Assembly (NCBI GenBank): GCA_964408805.1
Contig: CAYPAV010000021.1
Coordinates: 1-64,000, forward strand
Origin: CAYPAV01 sp964408805
Lineage (GTDB): Bacteria > Pseudomonadota > Alphaproteobacteria > UBA8366
Length of the DNA stretch: 64,000 bases
Reading direction: 5' to 3'
Positions 43,595-52,343 of the stretch are shown here, in pieces. Within the stretch, counting starts at the first letter, position 1. The number at the start of each line of letters is the position of its first letter. The notes beneath the pieces are model-generated. The model was not told the DNA's origin. It saw only the letters and a list, made by a program, of their open reading frames with translations, and made no database searches. The translations under genes were made by a program, and so were the position numbers.

Positions 43595-45262
43595 TCATTC
43601 CGGCCGGCCCTCCGCGTACCAATCCTCGACCCATAGGGTCGTGCTGTATTGATGACCGGTTGGGCGGACACCCTTCAGCCACTTCGGTAGGATGAAGGGG
43701 CTGGCCCGGAAGTAAAGCGGTAGCACCGGAAGATCGGTCGAATAGATCGCCTGCATCCGCTTCCAGGCCTTCCGGTTGGCCTTCGGCTCGCACCGGGTTT
43801 CGAGATCGTCGAGCGCCTTGTCCATGGCCGCGCTCTTGAAGCCCGGATAGTTCTGTCCCGACCAGCCGTTCGCCTCGCTCGGCACCATCTCGGAATGGAG
43901 GGTCGAGCGCGGAATGTTGCGGGGTGAGGAGAGCCAGGCATACATGGCGAGGCCGCGGAATTTCCGCCGGGTCACCGTATCGCCGAAGAAGACCCGAGGC
44001 GGCTCGTTCCTGATGCGGACATCAAAGCCGGCCCGGCGCCATTGGCTCTGCAGCACCTGTTCGATCAATTCGCGGGTCTTGTTGCCGGCGGTGGTCATGA
44101 GAACGAAGCGGAGCGGCGTTCCCGCCGCATTCCGGCGGATCTCGCGGGGGCCGTCCCGCATCCAGCCGGCCGCGCGCAGCAATCGATCGGCAGCCTTGCG
44201 GTCGTAGGCGTATTTCGGAATATCGGGATTGTGGACCCGGTCGAGCGGGTTGGTCTGGCCGTGCGCCACCGGTTGGTGGCCGGCGAACAGGATCTTGCTG
44301 ATCGCTGCGCGGTCGATCGAATGCAGCAGCGCCTGGCGCACCCGCTTGTCGCCCAAGGTGGGGTGATCGAGGTTGACGTCGAGATGCTCGTAAATCAGCC
44401 CCGGCTTGTAGAGAAAGCGGAAGCGCTTGCCTGCGCGTTTCTCGAAGGCGAGTGCTTGGTCCAGCGATAGGCCAAGCTCGCCGGCGATATAGTCGACCCC
44501 GCCCGAGAGCAGATTGGCGGTGATCGCCGCGGTGTTCTCGATCGCTTTGACGATGATACGATCGAAATAGGGCCGTTTGCCCCACCAGCGGGGGTTCCGC
44601 TCGAATACCACATGGGCGCCGGCGGAAACCTCGACGACGCGGTAGGGACCGAACCAGAGGCCCGGATTGGTGGTGTCGCGCTCATAGGCGCTGCGGGTCC
44701 TGTATTCGCGGGGGTCGGTAAAATTCGGCCGGTCGATATGCGCCGGCAGTAGCGAGAAGCCGTATCGCCCGGCGAAGTCGCAGGTCCGCTTCTTGATATG
44801 CAGCGTGTAGCGCTTGTCGTTATGGACATCGATCTTGGTGATGCGCTGGAAGGTCTCGAAATCGCCGACCCCGGTCAATTTGTTGCGGCCGACTTCCCAG
44901 GTGAACAGAACGTCCTTGGTCGTGATCGGCGTGCCGTCGGACCATTCGGCCTTTGGGTCGATCGTATAGGTCACCGCGATGCCGTCCTTGCCGTCGGCGG
45001 TCTTCTCGGGCCGGGCGGTGCCTTTCTCCAAACTCGGCAGCTCGGTGCAGAGGAGGCAGGTAAGTGTCCAATCCGCGTCATACACGACGAGCGGCCGGCG
45101 CGCGAGCGCCAGCATGTAGGATTTGGCCAGCATGCTGTCGATCAGCGGGTTGAAGTTGCTCGGGAATTGGCTGATCGCGATGACCAGCGTCTTCGGCGCC
45201 GCCAATGCGGGAAAGGCGAGGAGACAGAAAACGATGGCGAGATGGATGACGACGCGTTTCAT
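43595..45262 (-). CDS. Periplasmic SBP family 5 binding protein (second peptide-type system)
   Basis: 555 residues. Signal peptide VVIHLAIVFCLLAFPALA followed by PKTLVIAISQFPSNFNPLIDS. Family 5 motifs: YTIDPKAEWSDGTPITTKDVLFTWE, WFGPYRV and RVRQALLHSIDRAAISK. It delivers a peptide-like or other hydrophilic ligand to the two permeases that follow. Sequence is clearly distinct from the binding protein at 20 kb, so this is an independent system and not a duplication. Confidence 0.95.
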   Translation of the reverse strand: MKRVVIHLAIVFCLLAFPALAAPKTLVIAISQFPSNFNPLIDSMLAKSYMLALARRPLVVYDADWTLTCLLCTELPSLEKGTARPEKTADGKDGIAVTYTIDPKAEWSDGTPITTKDVLFTWEVGRNKLTGVGDFETFQRITKIDVHNDKRYTLHIKKRTCDFAGRYGFSLLPAHIDRPNFTDPREYRTRSAYERDTTNPGLWFGPYRVVEVSAGAHVVFERNPRWWGKRPYFDRIIVKAIENTAAITANLLSGGVDYIAGELGLSLDQALAFEKRAGKRFRFLYKPGLIYEHLDVNLDHPTLGDKRVRQALLHSIDRAAISKILFAGHQPVAHGQTNPLDRVHNPDIPKYAYDRKAADRLLRAAGWMRDGPREIRRNAAGTPLRFVLMTTAGNKTRELIEQVLQSQWRRAGFDVRIRNEPPRVFFGDTVTRRKFRGLAMYAWLSSPRNIPRSTLHSEMVPSEANGWSGQNYPGFKSAAMDKALDDLETRCEPKANRKAWKRMQAIYSTDLPVLPLYFRASPFILPKWLKGVRPTGHQYSTTLWVEDWYAEGRPE

Positions 45263-45404
45263 TGGTGCTCTTCGGTTCGAGGCGGGGCGATGTTAGCACT
45301 CCCTATGCGCCGCGCGAAGCGGTCCCGTTTCAGTGCCTTTTTCTAGGGTCCGCCATCGTGTATCTTCGCCCGCCGTTTACACCCGAGTGCCTTTCTCGCA
45401 TCCC

Positions 45405-46532
45405 ATGGCCGAGACACATCTGATTTTCGAGGGCTGGCGCTTCGTTCCGCATTCGAGCGCGGTCGTCCATCAGTTCCATTGCCTCGAGGCCACGCGTCGG
45501 CCGGAAATAAAACTGTCGCTTCGCGACCGTCCCTTCAACGGGCATTGGGGCCAGGTCGGGGGCATGCTGCCGCAAGCCTATGAGGCGACGCTGCAAGGCA
45601 TCCCCCTGGCGCCCGAGGAAGAGGCGGCCGCCGCCGTCATCCGCATCGACTATCCCTGCGATCCAACGCCGGCACCGGGGGCGGGGCGTACTCTCGTCAT
45701 GGCGGCGCCGGGCGCCGGCTCGACGACGTCGGTGGCGCTTCGGGGCGAGCGTGGGCTCGTCGAGGCGGCGGAAGAAGTGGAAATCCTGACCCCGTCCGAA
45801 TTCGCCCGCCAGGGGCTGCTTCGGCTCGGTGTTCCGGCCGAACGGGTCCATGTCGTCCCGCGTGGTATCGACCCCGGGTTTTTGCGTCCGGCCGCGGCAC
45901 CCGAACGCGACGGGCTCCGCGAACGCTTCGGTTGGAAGGACGAGTTCGTCTTTCTTGCGGTCGGCGCGATGTCCGACAACAAAGGGATCGATCTTCTGCT
46001 TCACGCCTTCGCCGCCGTGCTGACCCAACATCCGGAGGCTCGGCTCGTCCTCAAGGGGATCGATTCGATCTATCGCTCGAAAGATCTTCTCACCGGTCTC
46101 CTCCGCCGGGTCCCGGCCGAGGTCAAAGCCGCCGTCGAACCGCGGATGACCTATATCGGCGGCAATTACACCTTCGTCGACATGACCCGGCTCTATCAAT
46201 GCGCCGATGTGCTCGTGGCCCCCTATTACGCCGAGGCCTTCTGCTTGCCGGTGCTGGAGGCGGCGGCCTGCGGCTTGCCGTCGATCTGCACCGCCGGCGG
46301 CCCGACCGACGAATTCACGACCGAGGATTTCGCGCGCCGGATCAACGCGAGCTTCGATGCGGCGAGCGGAACCCTCCGGCCCGACGTCGATCACCTCGCA
46401 CAGCTGATGGCGGGGGCCATCGGCGATGCGACCTGGCGCCAGCGAGCCGGCGGCGTCGCCCCACAATATGTGGGCCAGCTCCACACCTGGCGGCATTCGT
46501 TCGAACGGCTGCTGCGGGTGCTTGGACTATGA
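45405..46532 (+). CDS. GT-B glycosyltransferase (family 4-like)
   Basis: 375 residues. Second-domain motifs FLAVGAMSDNKGIDLLLHAF (donor-binding start) and EAFCLPVLEAAACGLPSI, the E-x7-E motif of GT4 enzymes, with PRGIDPGF in the linker. The acceptor-side N-terminus (MAETHLIFEGWRFVPHSSAV) is distinctive. ATG 45405 is chosen because homology starts there; an earlier in-frame start at 45333 has no support. It is followed by the dioxygenase gene after 7 bp, an odd partner suggesting a shared small-molecule or surface-glycan pathway. Confidence 0.88.
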   Translation: MAETHLIFEGWRFVPHSSAVVHQFHCLEATRRPEIKLSLRDRPFNGHWGQVGGMLPQAYEATLQGIPLAPEEEAAAAVIRIDYPCDPTPAPGAGRTLVMAAPGAGSTTSVALRGERGLVEAAEEVEILTPSEFARQGLLRLGVPAERVHVVPRGIDPGFLRPAAAPERDGLRERFGWKDEFVFLAVGAMSDNKGIDLLLHAFAAVLTQHPEARLVLKGIDSIYRSKDLLTGLLRRVPAEVKAAVEPRMTYIGGNYTFVDMTRLYQCADVLVAPYYAEAFCLPVLEAAACGLPSICTAGGPTDEFTTEDFARRINASFDAASGTLRPDVDHLAQLMAGAIGDATWRQRAGGVAPQYVGQLHTWRHSFERLLRVLGL

Positions 46533-46539
46533 TCGCGCC

Positions 46540-47610
46540 ATGACCGCGGCACCCGGCCCCATCGTTCCGTTCGAGCCCATCGAGGGTCCCCTCGTTTGGA
46601 CCGCGCCGGAGCTCGCCGCCCGGGATGATTGGATCCACGATTTCGACGATGCCGAAGTGGGAGAGATCGAGGCCGCTCTCGGCGCGGTGCGCGGCCGTGG
46701 AATCGAGATCACGAATATCGTGCGCAACGATTTTTCCTTGCCTCGGCTGGGCGCGCGTCTCGCGGCATGGCGACGCGAACTGGTCGAAGGGCCGGGTGTC
46801 CGGCTCGCGCGCGGCCTGCCGGTCGAACGCTGGTCGCCCTGGGAACGGGCGGCCGCTTACTGGGGTTTGGGCCTTCATATCGGCGACCCGGTCTCCCAGA
46901 ACCGCGACGGCCATGTGCTGGGGCACGTGAAGGATATCGGGGGCGCCTTCAACGACATGAATGACAGGGCGGGATACAAGTCCCGGGCGCGCCTGCCGTT
47001 TCATACCGATGTCGGCGCCGACGTGGTCGGGCTTCTCTGTCTCGAGCAGGGAACGAGCGGCGGCAGGAGCCATGTCGCCAACGCACTGGCACTTCACAAC
47101 GCGATGCTGGAAGAGGATCCGGAGATGGTGCGCCTTCTCTCCGTGCCCCTCCATCGCGACCGGCGGGGTGAACACCTCCCCGGCAAGGGACCGACCTATC
47201 GCGCGCCCGTCTTCGCCTATCATGCCGGCTATATGACGGTAACGTATGTTCGCCGCTTCATCGATTCAGCACCTCGGCATCCCGGCGTGGCGCCGCTTTC
47301 GGCGGAAACGATCGCCGCTCTCGACCGCTTGGAAGCGCTTTGCGAGAGCGACACGCTTCGTCTCGATATGGAATTCCGGCCGGGCGACATTCAGTGGATA
47401 AATAACTTGGTGACGTTTCACGGGCGCGGCGAATTCGCCGACGGTGCGAGACAAAAACGCCACCTGCTCCGTCTCTGGCTCCAGATACCGGAGGGCTGGC
47501 CCTTGCCGGACTGCCATTACGAGCGCTTCGGCGAGGCCGGCGATCCGGGTCGTCCGCGCGGCCTGCTACCGCCGGGAACCCCGCTGGTGGCGCCGCTCGA
47601 TGTCGAGTGA
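46540..47610 (+). CDS. TauD/TfdA-family Fe(II)/2-oxoglutarate dioxygenase
   Basis: 356 residues. The facial triad is visible: His155-Thr-Asp157 in PFHTDVGADVV and His294 in LVTFHGRGEF, with the 2-oxoglutarate-binding Arg in KRHLLRLWLQ. ARGLPVERW and LGLHIGDPVSQN are typical of the clavaminate-synthase-like branch. Hydroxylates or cleaves an unidentified substrate. ATG 46540 starts 7 bp after the glycosyltransferase stop; frames opening earlier overlap that gene. Convergent with the GYD gene, 12 bp away. Confidence 0.9.
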   Translation: MTAAPGPIVPFEPIEGPLVWTAPELAARDDWIHDFDDAEVGEIEAALGAVRGRGIEITNIVRNDFSLPRLGARLAAWRRELVEGPGVRLARGLPVERWSPWERAAAYWGLGLHIGDPVSQNRDGHVLGHVKDIGGAFNDMNDRAGYKSRARLPFHTDVGADVVGLLCLEQGTSGGRSHVANALALHNAMLEEDPEMVRLLSVPLHRDRRGEHLPGKGPTYRAPVFAYHAGYMTVTYVRRFIDSAPRHPGVAPLSAETIAALDRLEALCESDTLRLDMEFRPGDIQWINNLVTFHGRGEFADGARQKRHLLRLWLQIPEGWPLPDCHYERFGEAGDPGRPRGLLPPGTPLVAPLDVE

Positions 47611-47622
47611 GCCTGCCCTTTG

Positions 47623-47913
47623 TCAGACGGCGTCGATGATGGCGCGATAGGCGTCTTCGGGAAAGGCCTTCAGCGTCGTCGTATGCACGTCGCCGGCGGC
47701 GCCCATCCGCAGCATGAAGGTCGCCGCCGTCGCATCGTCCGGAAAGTCGCAAAGCGCCACCAAGTCGTAGGAACTCATGGTCAGATAGATATGCTCGATT
47801 TCGCCGCCCAGATCCTCGGCGACGGTGCGGGCATTTTCGGCCCAGTTCGATCCTCGTTTGAGATTCTTCAGGCCTTGTTCCGTGTAGTTCATCAAGCCGA
47901 TATAAATTGGCAC
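47623..47913 (-). CDS. GYD-domain protein
   Basis: 96 residues, a small ferredoxin-like fold: PIYIGLMNYTEQGLKNLK, then GGEIEHIYLTMSSYDLVALCDFPDDATA, where SYDLV is the GYD-type segment. Function of the family is unknown; it is common in alphaproteobacteria. GTG 47913 is preferred as start because GGGGAGAG lies just upstream; an open frame to 47976 adds residues with no homology. Confidence 0.85.
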   Translation of the reverse strand: MPIYIGLMNYTEQGLKNLKRGSNWAENARTVAEDLGGEIEHIYLTMSSYDLVALCDFPDDATAATFMLRMGAAGDVHTTTLKAFPEDAYRAIIDAV

Positions 47914-48008
47914 GGCTCTCTCCCCGTCTTTTTTGTTTTCCGCGTTGAGGGGCAGTATAGCGCGAATCGGCGGCAATTGTTAATTGGCCGGGCCGGACCC
48001 ATCCATCC

Positions 48009-48824
48009 TCAGTCGTCCCGGAACCGTGCGTCCCGCCAGGCGATCGCGGCCTTCACTCCTTTCTCGCGCCGAATTCGGGCGAATTCCGCCTTTTCCGGAC
48101 TCGATCCCGCATTGAGCAGCACATCGATATCAAGCGCCGCCCCAAGCGCGCCCGAGAAGCCCATTCGCTCATAGCTTTCGTTGATCGCGCGCTTGGTCAG
48201 GGTGACCGACCGTTCGGCCGCCGTGGCGACGGCGCGGGCCTTGGCGAGCGTCGCGTCAAAGACCTCGTCCGCGGGATAAAGCCGGTTGACGATCCCCATG
48301 CGAAAGGCATCTTCGGCACTCAGCCGGTCCTCGCCCGTCAGCAGAATTTCCTTCGCGTGTTTGGGCCCGGTCGCCCAGGGCAGCAACATCGCCACGATGC
48401 CGGTGCCGAACCGGACCTCGGGCTCGCCGAAGACCGCGTCGTCGGCCGCCAGGGTCAGATCGCAGGCCAGCGCCAACTCGAAGGCGCCGGCTAGGCAATA
48501 GCCGTGGACCGCGGCAAGCGTCGGCGTGGCCGCGTGCCAGAACTGCATGATGAAGTCGAACTGGAAGCGCATCTGATCTTCCCAATCCTGCACCGTCTCC
48601 AACTCGTGCCCGGCGGCACCCTGAAGGTCGAAGCCGGCGGAGAAGGCCCGTCCGGCACCCCGAACCACGATCGCGCGGATCGCCGCGTCGGCATCCAGCT
48701 CCGCCATCACGGCCGTGGTCTCCGCCATCAGCGGATTATGGAAGGCGTTCAGCACCTTCGGCCGGTTGAAGGTGAGGATGGCGACGGCGTCTTGCCGCTC
48801 GACGGTGATGAATTCGTACGGCAT
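48009..48824 (-). CDS. Enoyl-CoA hydratase/isomerase (crotonase family)
   Basis: 271 residues. Oxyanion-hole strands GAGRAFSAGFDLQG and HGYCLAGAFELALACDL, the latter with the Glu expected at the first catalytic position, then FGEPEVRFGTGIVAML. Hydrates or isomerises an acyl-CoA; the exact reaction cannot be decided. Clear LTFNRPKVLNAF start motif. It precedes the GFA-type gene on the minus strand by order of transcription after 21 bp. Confidence 0.92.
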   Translation of the reverse strand: MPYEFITVERQDAVAILTFNRPKVLNAFHNPLMAETTAVMAELDADAAIRAIVVRGAGRAFSAGFDLQGAAGHELETVQDWEDQMRFQFDFIMQFWHAATPTLAAVHGYCLAGAFELALACDLTLAADDAVFGEPEVRFGTGIVAMLLPWATGPKHAKEILLTGEDRLSAEDAFRMGIVNRLYPADEVFDATLAKARAVATAAERSVTLTKRAINESYERMGFSGALGAALDIDVLLNAGSSPEKAEFARIRREKGVKAAIAWRDARFRDD

Positions 48825-48845
48825 GGGGGTCGGTCTCCGGTCGGG

Positions 48846-49283
48846 TCAGTCGCGGTCGGGCATGGGCAGGATGTTCGGCATGCTCTCGTATTGCGCCACC
48901 TCGTCGGCGATCTCGTAGAAGTCGCCTTTCTCCTCGATGAAGATATGGCGCTGGAGGGCGAGCTCGGTCGGCGCCGCCATCGAGCCGAGTCCGATCGCGA
49001 TATAGGGAGCCGTCAGCGGGTCGAAGAACAGGCTCGACCCGCAGCGCTTGCAGAACCCCCGCCGCGCCCGGTCCGAGGAGGCGTACCAGGTCAGGCACTC
49101 GTCGGGGTCGTTGATCTCCAGCCGATCCTCGTAGGCGGCCGTCGCCATCCAGAACCCGCCGGAGGCTTGGCGACACTCGGCGCAATGGCAAGCGGTTCCC
49201 GCCCGCAGCGGCCCTTGCACCTCGTATTGTATGGCGCCGCAAAGACAATGGCCGATTTTTACTTCATTTTTATCGGGAATCAT
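48846..49283 (-). CDS. GFA/CENP-V-like zinc protein
   Basis: 145 residues. Zinc-binding cysteines occur in GHCLCGAIQYEV, CHCAECRQASGG and FCKRCGSSLFF, the pattern of the glutathione-dependent formaldehyde-activating (GFA) family, although most members have no proven glutathione or formaldehyde activity. The N-terminal MIPDKNEVKI is encoded by an AT-rich stretch continuous with the intergenic AT-rich patch (about 49260-49380). It reads into the crotonase gene 21 bp away. Confidence 0.92.
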   Translation of the reverse strand: MIPDKNEVKIGHCLCGAIQYEVQGPLRAGTACHCAECRQASGGFWMATAAYEDRLEINDPDECLTWYASSDRARRGFCKRCGSSLFFDPLTAPYIAIGLGSMAAPTELALQRHIFIEEKGDFYEIADEVAQYESMPNILPMPDRD

Positions 49284-49339
49284 TTTAACGTCTCCAATAA
49301 AAATTAAATAAAAAATTCTGAATTCTTGAATTTATTAAA

Positions 49340-49651
49340 TCAATTTGATTTTTGTTTTAATATATACTGTGAATTTACGAAATCCCCGAAGACATGATCA
49401 AGCGCGGGATGCCGGATCGGCAGGCCGCTCGAATCCGGTTCCAGGTTTTGTTCGGCGACATAGGTGGTGTGGGCCGCCTCATGGACCAGCACGTGATACC
49501 ACGGCCGGTCCCTCGGCGGGCGCGAGCGCGCCATTTGCGCGTACCATTCCTCGGTCCCCTGGAAATCCGCATCGACATCGAACACCACCCCCCGATAGTC
49601 GAAGAGCCGATGGTGCACCAACTGCCCGATCCGAAACCGCGCCTCGCTCAT
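49340..49651 (-). CDS. hspQ: Heat shock protein HspQ
   Basis: 103 residues. ARFRIGQLVHHRLFDYRGVVFDVDADF and WYAQMARSRPPRDRPWYHVLVHEAAHTTYVAEQNLEPD match HspQ, which binds hemimethylated DNA in vitro and acts as a specificity factor for Lon in enterobacteria. Length and domain are complete. The last codons (YILKQKSN) lie in the AT-rich patch between this gene and the GFA-type gene. Confidence 0.95.
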   Translation of the reverse strand: MSEARFRIGQLVHHRLFDYRGVVFDVDADFQGTEEWYAQMARSRPPRDRPWYHVLVHEAAHTTYVAEQNLEPDSSGLPIRHPALDHVFGDFVNSQYILKQKSN

Positions 49652-49685
49652 TTCGTGCCGCCGTTCCTACAAGGTTGCCTTCTTC

Positions 49686-49711
49686 GTCATTCCCGCCTTC
49701 GCGGGAATGAC
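49686..49711. repeat. Short palindromic repeat (GTCATTCCCGC type)
   Basis: GTCATTCCCGC, loop CTTC, GCGGGAATGAC: 11-bp perfect inverted repeat between hspQ and the LLM oxidoreductase. This sequence type is a common dispersed intergenic palindrome in many proteobacterial genomes; only one copy is seen in this window. On the minus strand it follows the oxidoreductase gene, so it could also act as a transcript 3' hairpin. Confidence 0.7.
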
Positions 49712-49738
49712 AAAGGAGAATCCTGAGACAAATATATA

Positions 49739-50764
49739 CTATCCCCGCAACGCCGGCAGAACCTCCTCGGAGAGGCCTTTCATCAACGCGTCGGGGCGGG
49801 TCCAGGTTGCCTCGTCGCGGAACCAGATGGCGTCGATGTCGAGGTCGATCAGGGCTTGCGTGCGCTCGGCCACCTCGGCCCCGTTGCCGAGTAGCATCAT
49901 CTCCTCGACCGCCTCGTCGGGTACGAATTGGGAGACCCGCTTCGCCTCCTCCCAATCGACCGCGTGTCCGAGATCCGGGTAGGGCGCCTTGAAATCGGAC
50001 GGCGTCTCGGGCACGTCCAGCCCGGCGCGCCCGAACAGAACCTCGGCATGGGCATGGCGGCACATGCCGGCGACGCAGGGACGAAGCAGGTCGATCGCCC
50101 GCGAGCGGTCGCCGTCGACAGTGGTCGTCTGCACCAGGATGCGCTTGACGTCCTCGCGTTTTCGTCCCGCCCGCGCCATGCCCGTCTCGACATGCTCCAG
50201 CGCCCATTCGATGCAGCCAGGCGCCGAGCCGACCATGATCAGGACCCCGTCCGCGACCTCGCCCGCCAGCGACAGAGCCTTCGGCCCCGTCGCCGCGATA
50301 TAGACGGGGAGGTCGGGATGCTTCGGTTCCAATTCGATCTCGAGGCCGCCGAGTTCGGTTTTGGCGCCGCTGAAGATCGAGTGCCACAATTCGACCGAGC
50401 TTCGCATCTTCGCCAGCGTCGCCGCCTTCTTGCCGATGATATAGGCGGAGCTGTACCCGGTGCCGACGACGAGATCGGCCCTTCCGCCCGAAATTTCGTG
50501 GAGGGTGACGATCGAACTGGCCGTGCTCAGGGGCTCCCGCGTCAACGGATTGGTGACGCCGGGTCCAAGCCGAAGCTTCGAGGTCTCCAGCGCGGCACAG
50601 CCGAGATGCATGTAGACGTCCCGCCACAACCCCGCCAGCAGCGGTGTGTCCGGCGTCCACATGAAATCGAACCCCGCCGCCTCGACCGTCGCCGCATAGG
50701 CGCCCGTCTCCTGGGGCGTTCCGACCGTTGGAACCCGTATGCCGAATTGAATGCTCATTGCCAT
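49739..50764 (-). CDS. LLM-class (luciferase-like, F420/flavin) oxidoreductase
   Basis: 341 residues, TIM-barrel flavin or F420 enzyme. IQFGIRVPTVGTPQETG, GFDFMWTPDTPLL, KLRLGPGVTNPLTREP and GGRADLVVGTGYSS follow the methylene-tetrahydromethanopterin-reductase-like pattern; PVYIAATGPKALSLAGEVADGV is the second signature. Substrate unknown. ATG 50764 is preferred because GGGGAGCG precedes it; an upstream in-frame region to 50839 shows no homology. Divergent from the thioesterase gene, 106 bp apart. Confidence 0.92.
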   Translation of the reverse strand: MAMSIQFGIRVPTVGTPQETGAYAATVEAAGFDFMWTPDTPLLAGLWRDVYMHLGCAALETSKLRLGPGVTNPLTREPLSTASSIVTLHEISGGRADLVVGTGYSSAYIIGKKAATLAKMRSSVELWHSIFSGAKTELGGLEIELEPKHPDLPVYIAATGPKALSLAGEVADGVLIMVGSAPGCIEWALEHVETGMARAGRKREDVKRILVQTTTVDGDRSRAIDLLRPCVAGMCRHAHAEVLFGRAGLDVPETPSDFKAPYPDLGHAVDWEEAKRVSQFVPDEAVEEMMLLGNGAEVAERTQALIDLDIDAIWFRDEATWTRPDALMKGLSEEVLPALRG

Positions 50765-50870
50765 CGCTCCCCTTTTGCCATGGAGATCGATATCGACCGC
50801 ATTTTCGTATTGGACAGGCCGCGCCGCGCCGTCTACCAAACCGTCTCCAGTAAATCGCGGGGAGCGGTCG

Positions 50871-51299
50871 ATGACGGAAGGTCGGGGGTTCTTTCACCAG
50901 GTGATGCGGGGCGAAATCCCGCCACCCAAATGTTCCGAGATCCTGGGAACCGAAATCCTCGAGCACGATTCGGCGACGGGCATCGTGCGCAGCCGGTTCC
51001 AGGGCCGCGAGACCTTCACCAACCCGATGGGAACCGTCCAGGGCGGGTTCCTGGCGGAGATGCTGGACGAGGCGATGGCGATGGCGCTCGATGCCACCTT
51101 CAGCGCGGGCGAATTCGCGCCAACGGTGGAGATGAAGATCAATTACGTCGCCGCAGCCAAACCCGGCCCGCTGCTTGGCGAAGGGCAGGTCGTGCATCGC
51201 GGCGGCTCGATCTGTTTCCTCGAAGGTAGCCTTCGGGCCGAGGACGGCACGCTGATCGCCACCGGCAGTGCGACGGCGAAACGCGTGAAGATGAAGTAG
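50871..51299 (+). CDS. PaaI-type hotdog-fold acyl-CoA thioesterase
   Basis: 142 residues. The hotdog helix and active site read MGTVQGGFLAEMLDEAMAMAL, with the catalytic acidic residue in the LDEAM helix, followed by APTVEMKINYVAAAKPGPL. Hydrolyses an acyl-CoA, probably aromatic or medium chain. ATG 50871 follows CGGGGAGCGG. The aldo/keto reductase gene begins 18 bp after its stop in the same direction. Confidence 0.92.
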   Translation: MTEGRGFFHQVMRGEIPPPKCSEILGTEILEHDSATGIVRSRFQGRETFTNPMGTVQGGFLAEMLDEAMAMALDATFSAGEFAPTVEMKINYVAAAKPGPLLGEGQVVHRGGSICFLEGSLRAEDGTLIATGSATAKRVKMK

Positions 51300-51395
51300 T
51301 CAGGGAGGGAAACGACAATGAAATAAAGAACATTCGGCCGGTCCGGCCTATCCGTCTCGGAGCTGGCCTTTGGCGGCGGCCGGGTCGGGGGGATC

Positions 51396-52298
51396 ATGAT
51401 CTTTCCCGAGGACGAGACCAAGCTGGCGGCGCTCAACCGGGCTCATGCGGGCGGGATCAATTGGATCGACACAGCGGCCAGCTACGGCGACGGTCAGTCC
51501 GAGGAAGCGCTCGGCCGGCTGATGGGGAAAGCCGACGGCACCCCCTTCCTCTCCACCAAATTCGCCGTTGATCCCGCCTTGGGGCAAGACATCCCGAGCC
51601 AGATCGAAACCAGCCTCAGGGCCAGCCTGGATCGCCTCGGCCGGGACAGCGTGGACCTCCTGCAACTCCACAACCACATCGAACCCTCGGCCGGCGGCCG
51701 GGGCATCACCGTGGATCATGTTCTGGGGGCGAACGGGGTGGCGGACGGGTTGGACCGGCTGCGGGAGAAGGGGCTGATTCGGCTCCACGGGATCACGGCG
51801 CTCGGCGATACCGCCTGCTGCCGCGAGGTGATCGAGAGCGGACGCATCGACAGCGCGCAGGTCTACCACAACATCCTCAACCCGAGTGCGGCCATGGACA
51901 TGCCGGCCGATTGGACCGGCCAGAATTTCGCCGGGATGATCGCGAGCTGCCGCGCCAACGGCGTCGCCGTCATGAACATCCGCGTCTTCGCCGCCAGCGT
52001 GCTCGCCACCGAAGCCCGTCACGGCCGCGAGGGCATCCTGACCAAGGACACCGAACTCGACGAGGAGATCCGGAAGGCTCGCGCGGTCGCGGAGCTTCTC
52101 GGCGACACCTACGGCACGCCGGCGCAAACAGCACTCCGCTTCGCCCTCGCCAACCAGAACATCTCGACCATCGTCGTCGGCATGGCGGAACTCGACCATC
52201 TGGAACAGGCCCTCGCGGCGGCCGAGATGGGGCCGCTGCCGGACGCGGCGCTTGGGCAATTGGCGGGACTTTACGCGACCGATTTCGGGCGGGTGTAG
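51396..52298 (+). CDS. Aldo/keto reductase, probably interrupted by a stop at codon 3
   Basis: 300 residues from ATG 51396. Catalytic tetrad: Asp and Tyr in DTAASYGDGQSEEALG, Lys in FLSTKFA, His in LLQLHNH; NADPH-dependent carbonyl reduction is expected. The true N-terminus is upstream: ATG 51318 with ribosome site AGGGAGG reads M-K-stop-R-T-F-G-R-S-G-L-S-V-S-E-L-A-F-G, whereas relatives have M-K-Y-R-T-F-G. A Tyr codon has become TAA (51324-51326). Starting at 51396 would remove the first barrel strand, so the protein is probably inactive unless the base is a sequencing error. Confidence 0.85.
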   Translation: MIFPEDETKLAALNRAHAGGINWIDTAASYGDGQSEEALGRLMGKADGTPFLSTKFAVDPALGQDIPSQIETSLRASLDRLGRDSVDLLQLHNHIEPSAGGRGITVDHVLGANGVADGLDRLREKGLIRLHGITALGDTACCREVIESGRIDSAQVYHNILNPSAAMDMPADWTGQNFAGMIASCRANGVAVMNIRVFAASVLATEARHGREGILTKDTELDEEIRKARAVAELLGDTYGTPAQTALRFALANQNISTIVVGMAELDHLEQALAAAEMGPLPDAALGQLAGLYATDFGRV

Positions 52299-52343
52299 AG
52301 GAGAGACGATGAATTTGGGACGGAATACGAAAGGGATTGATGC

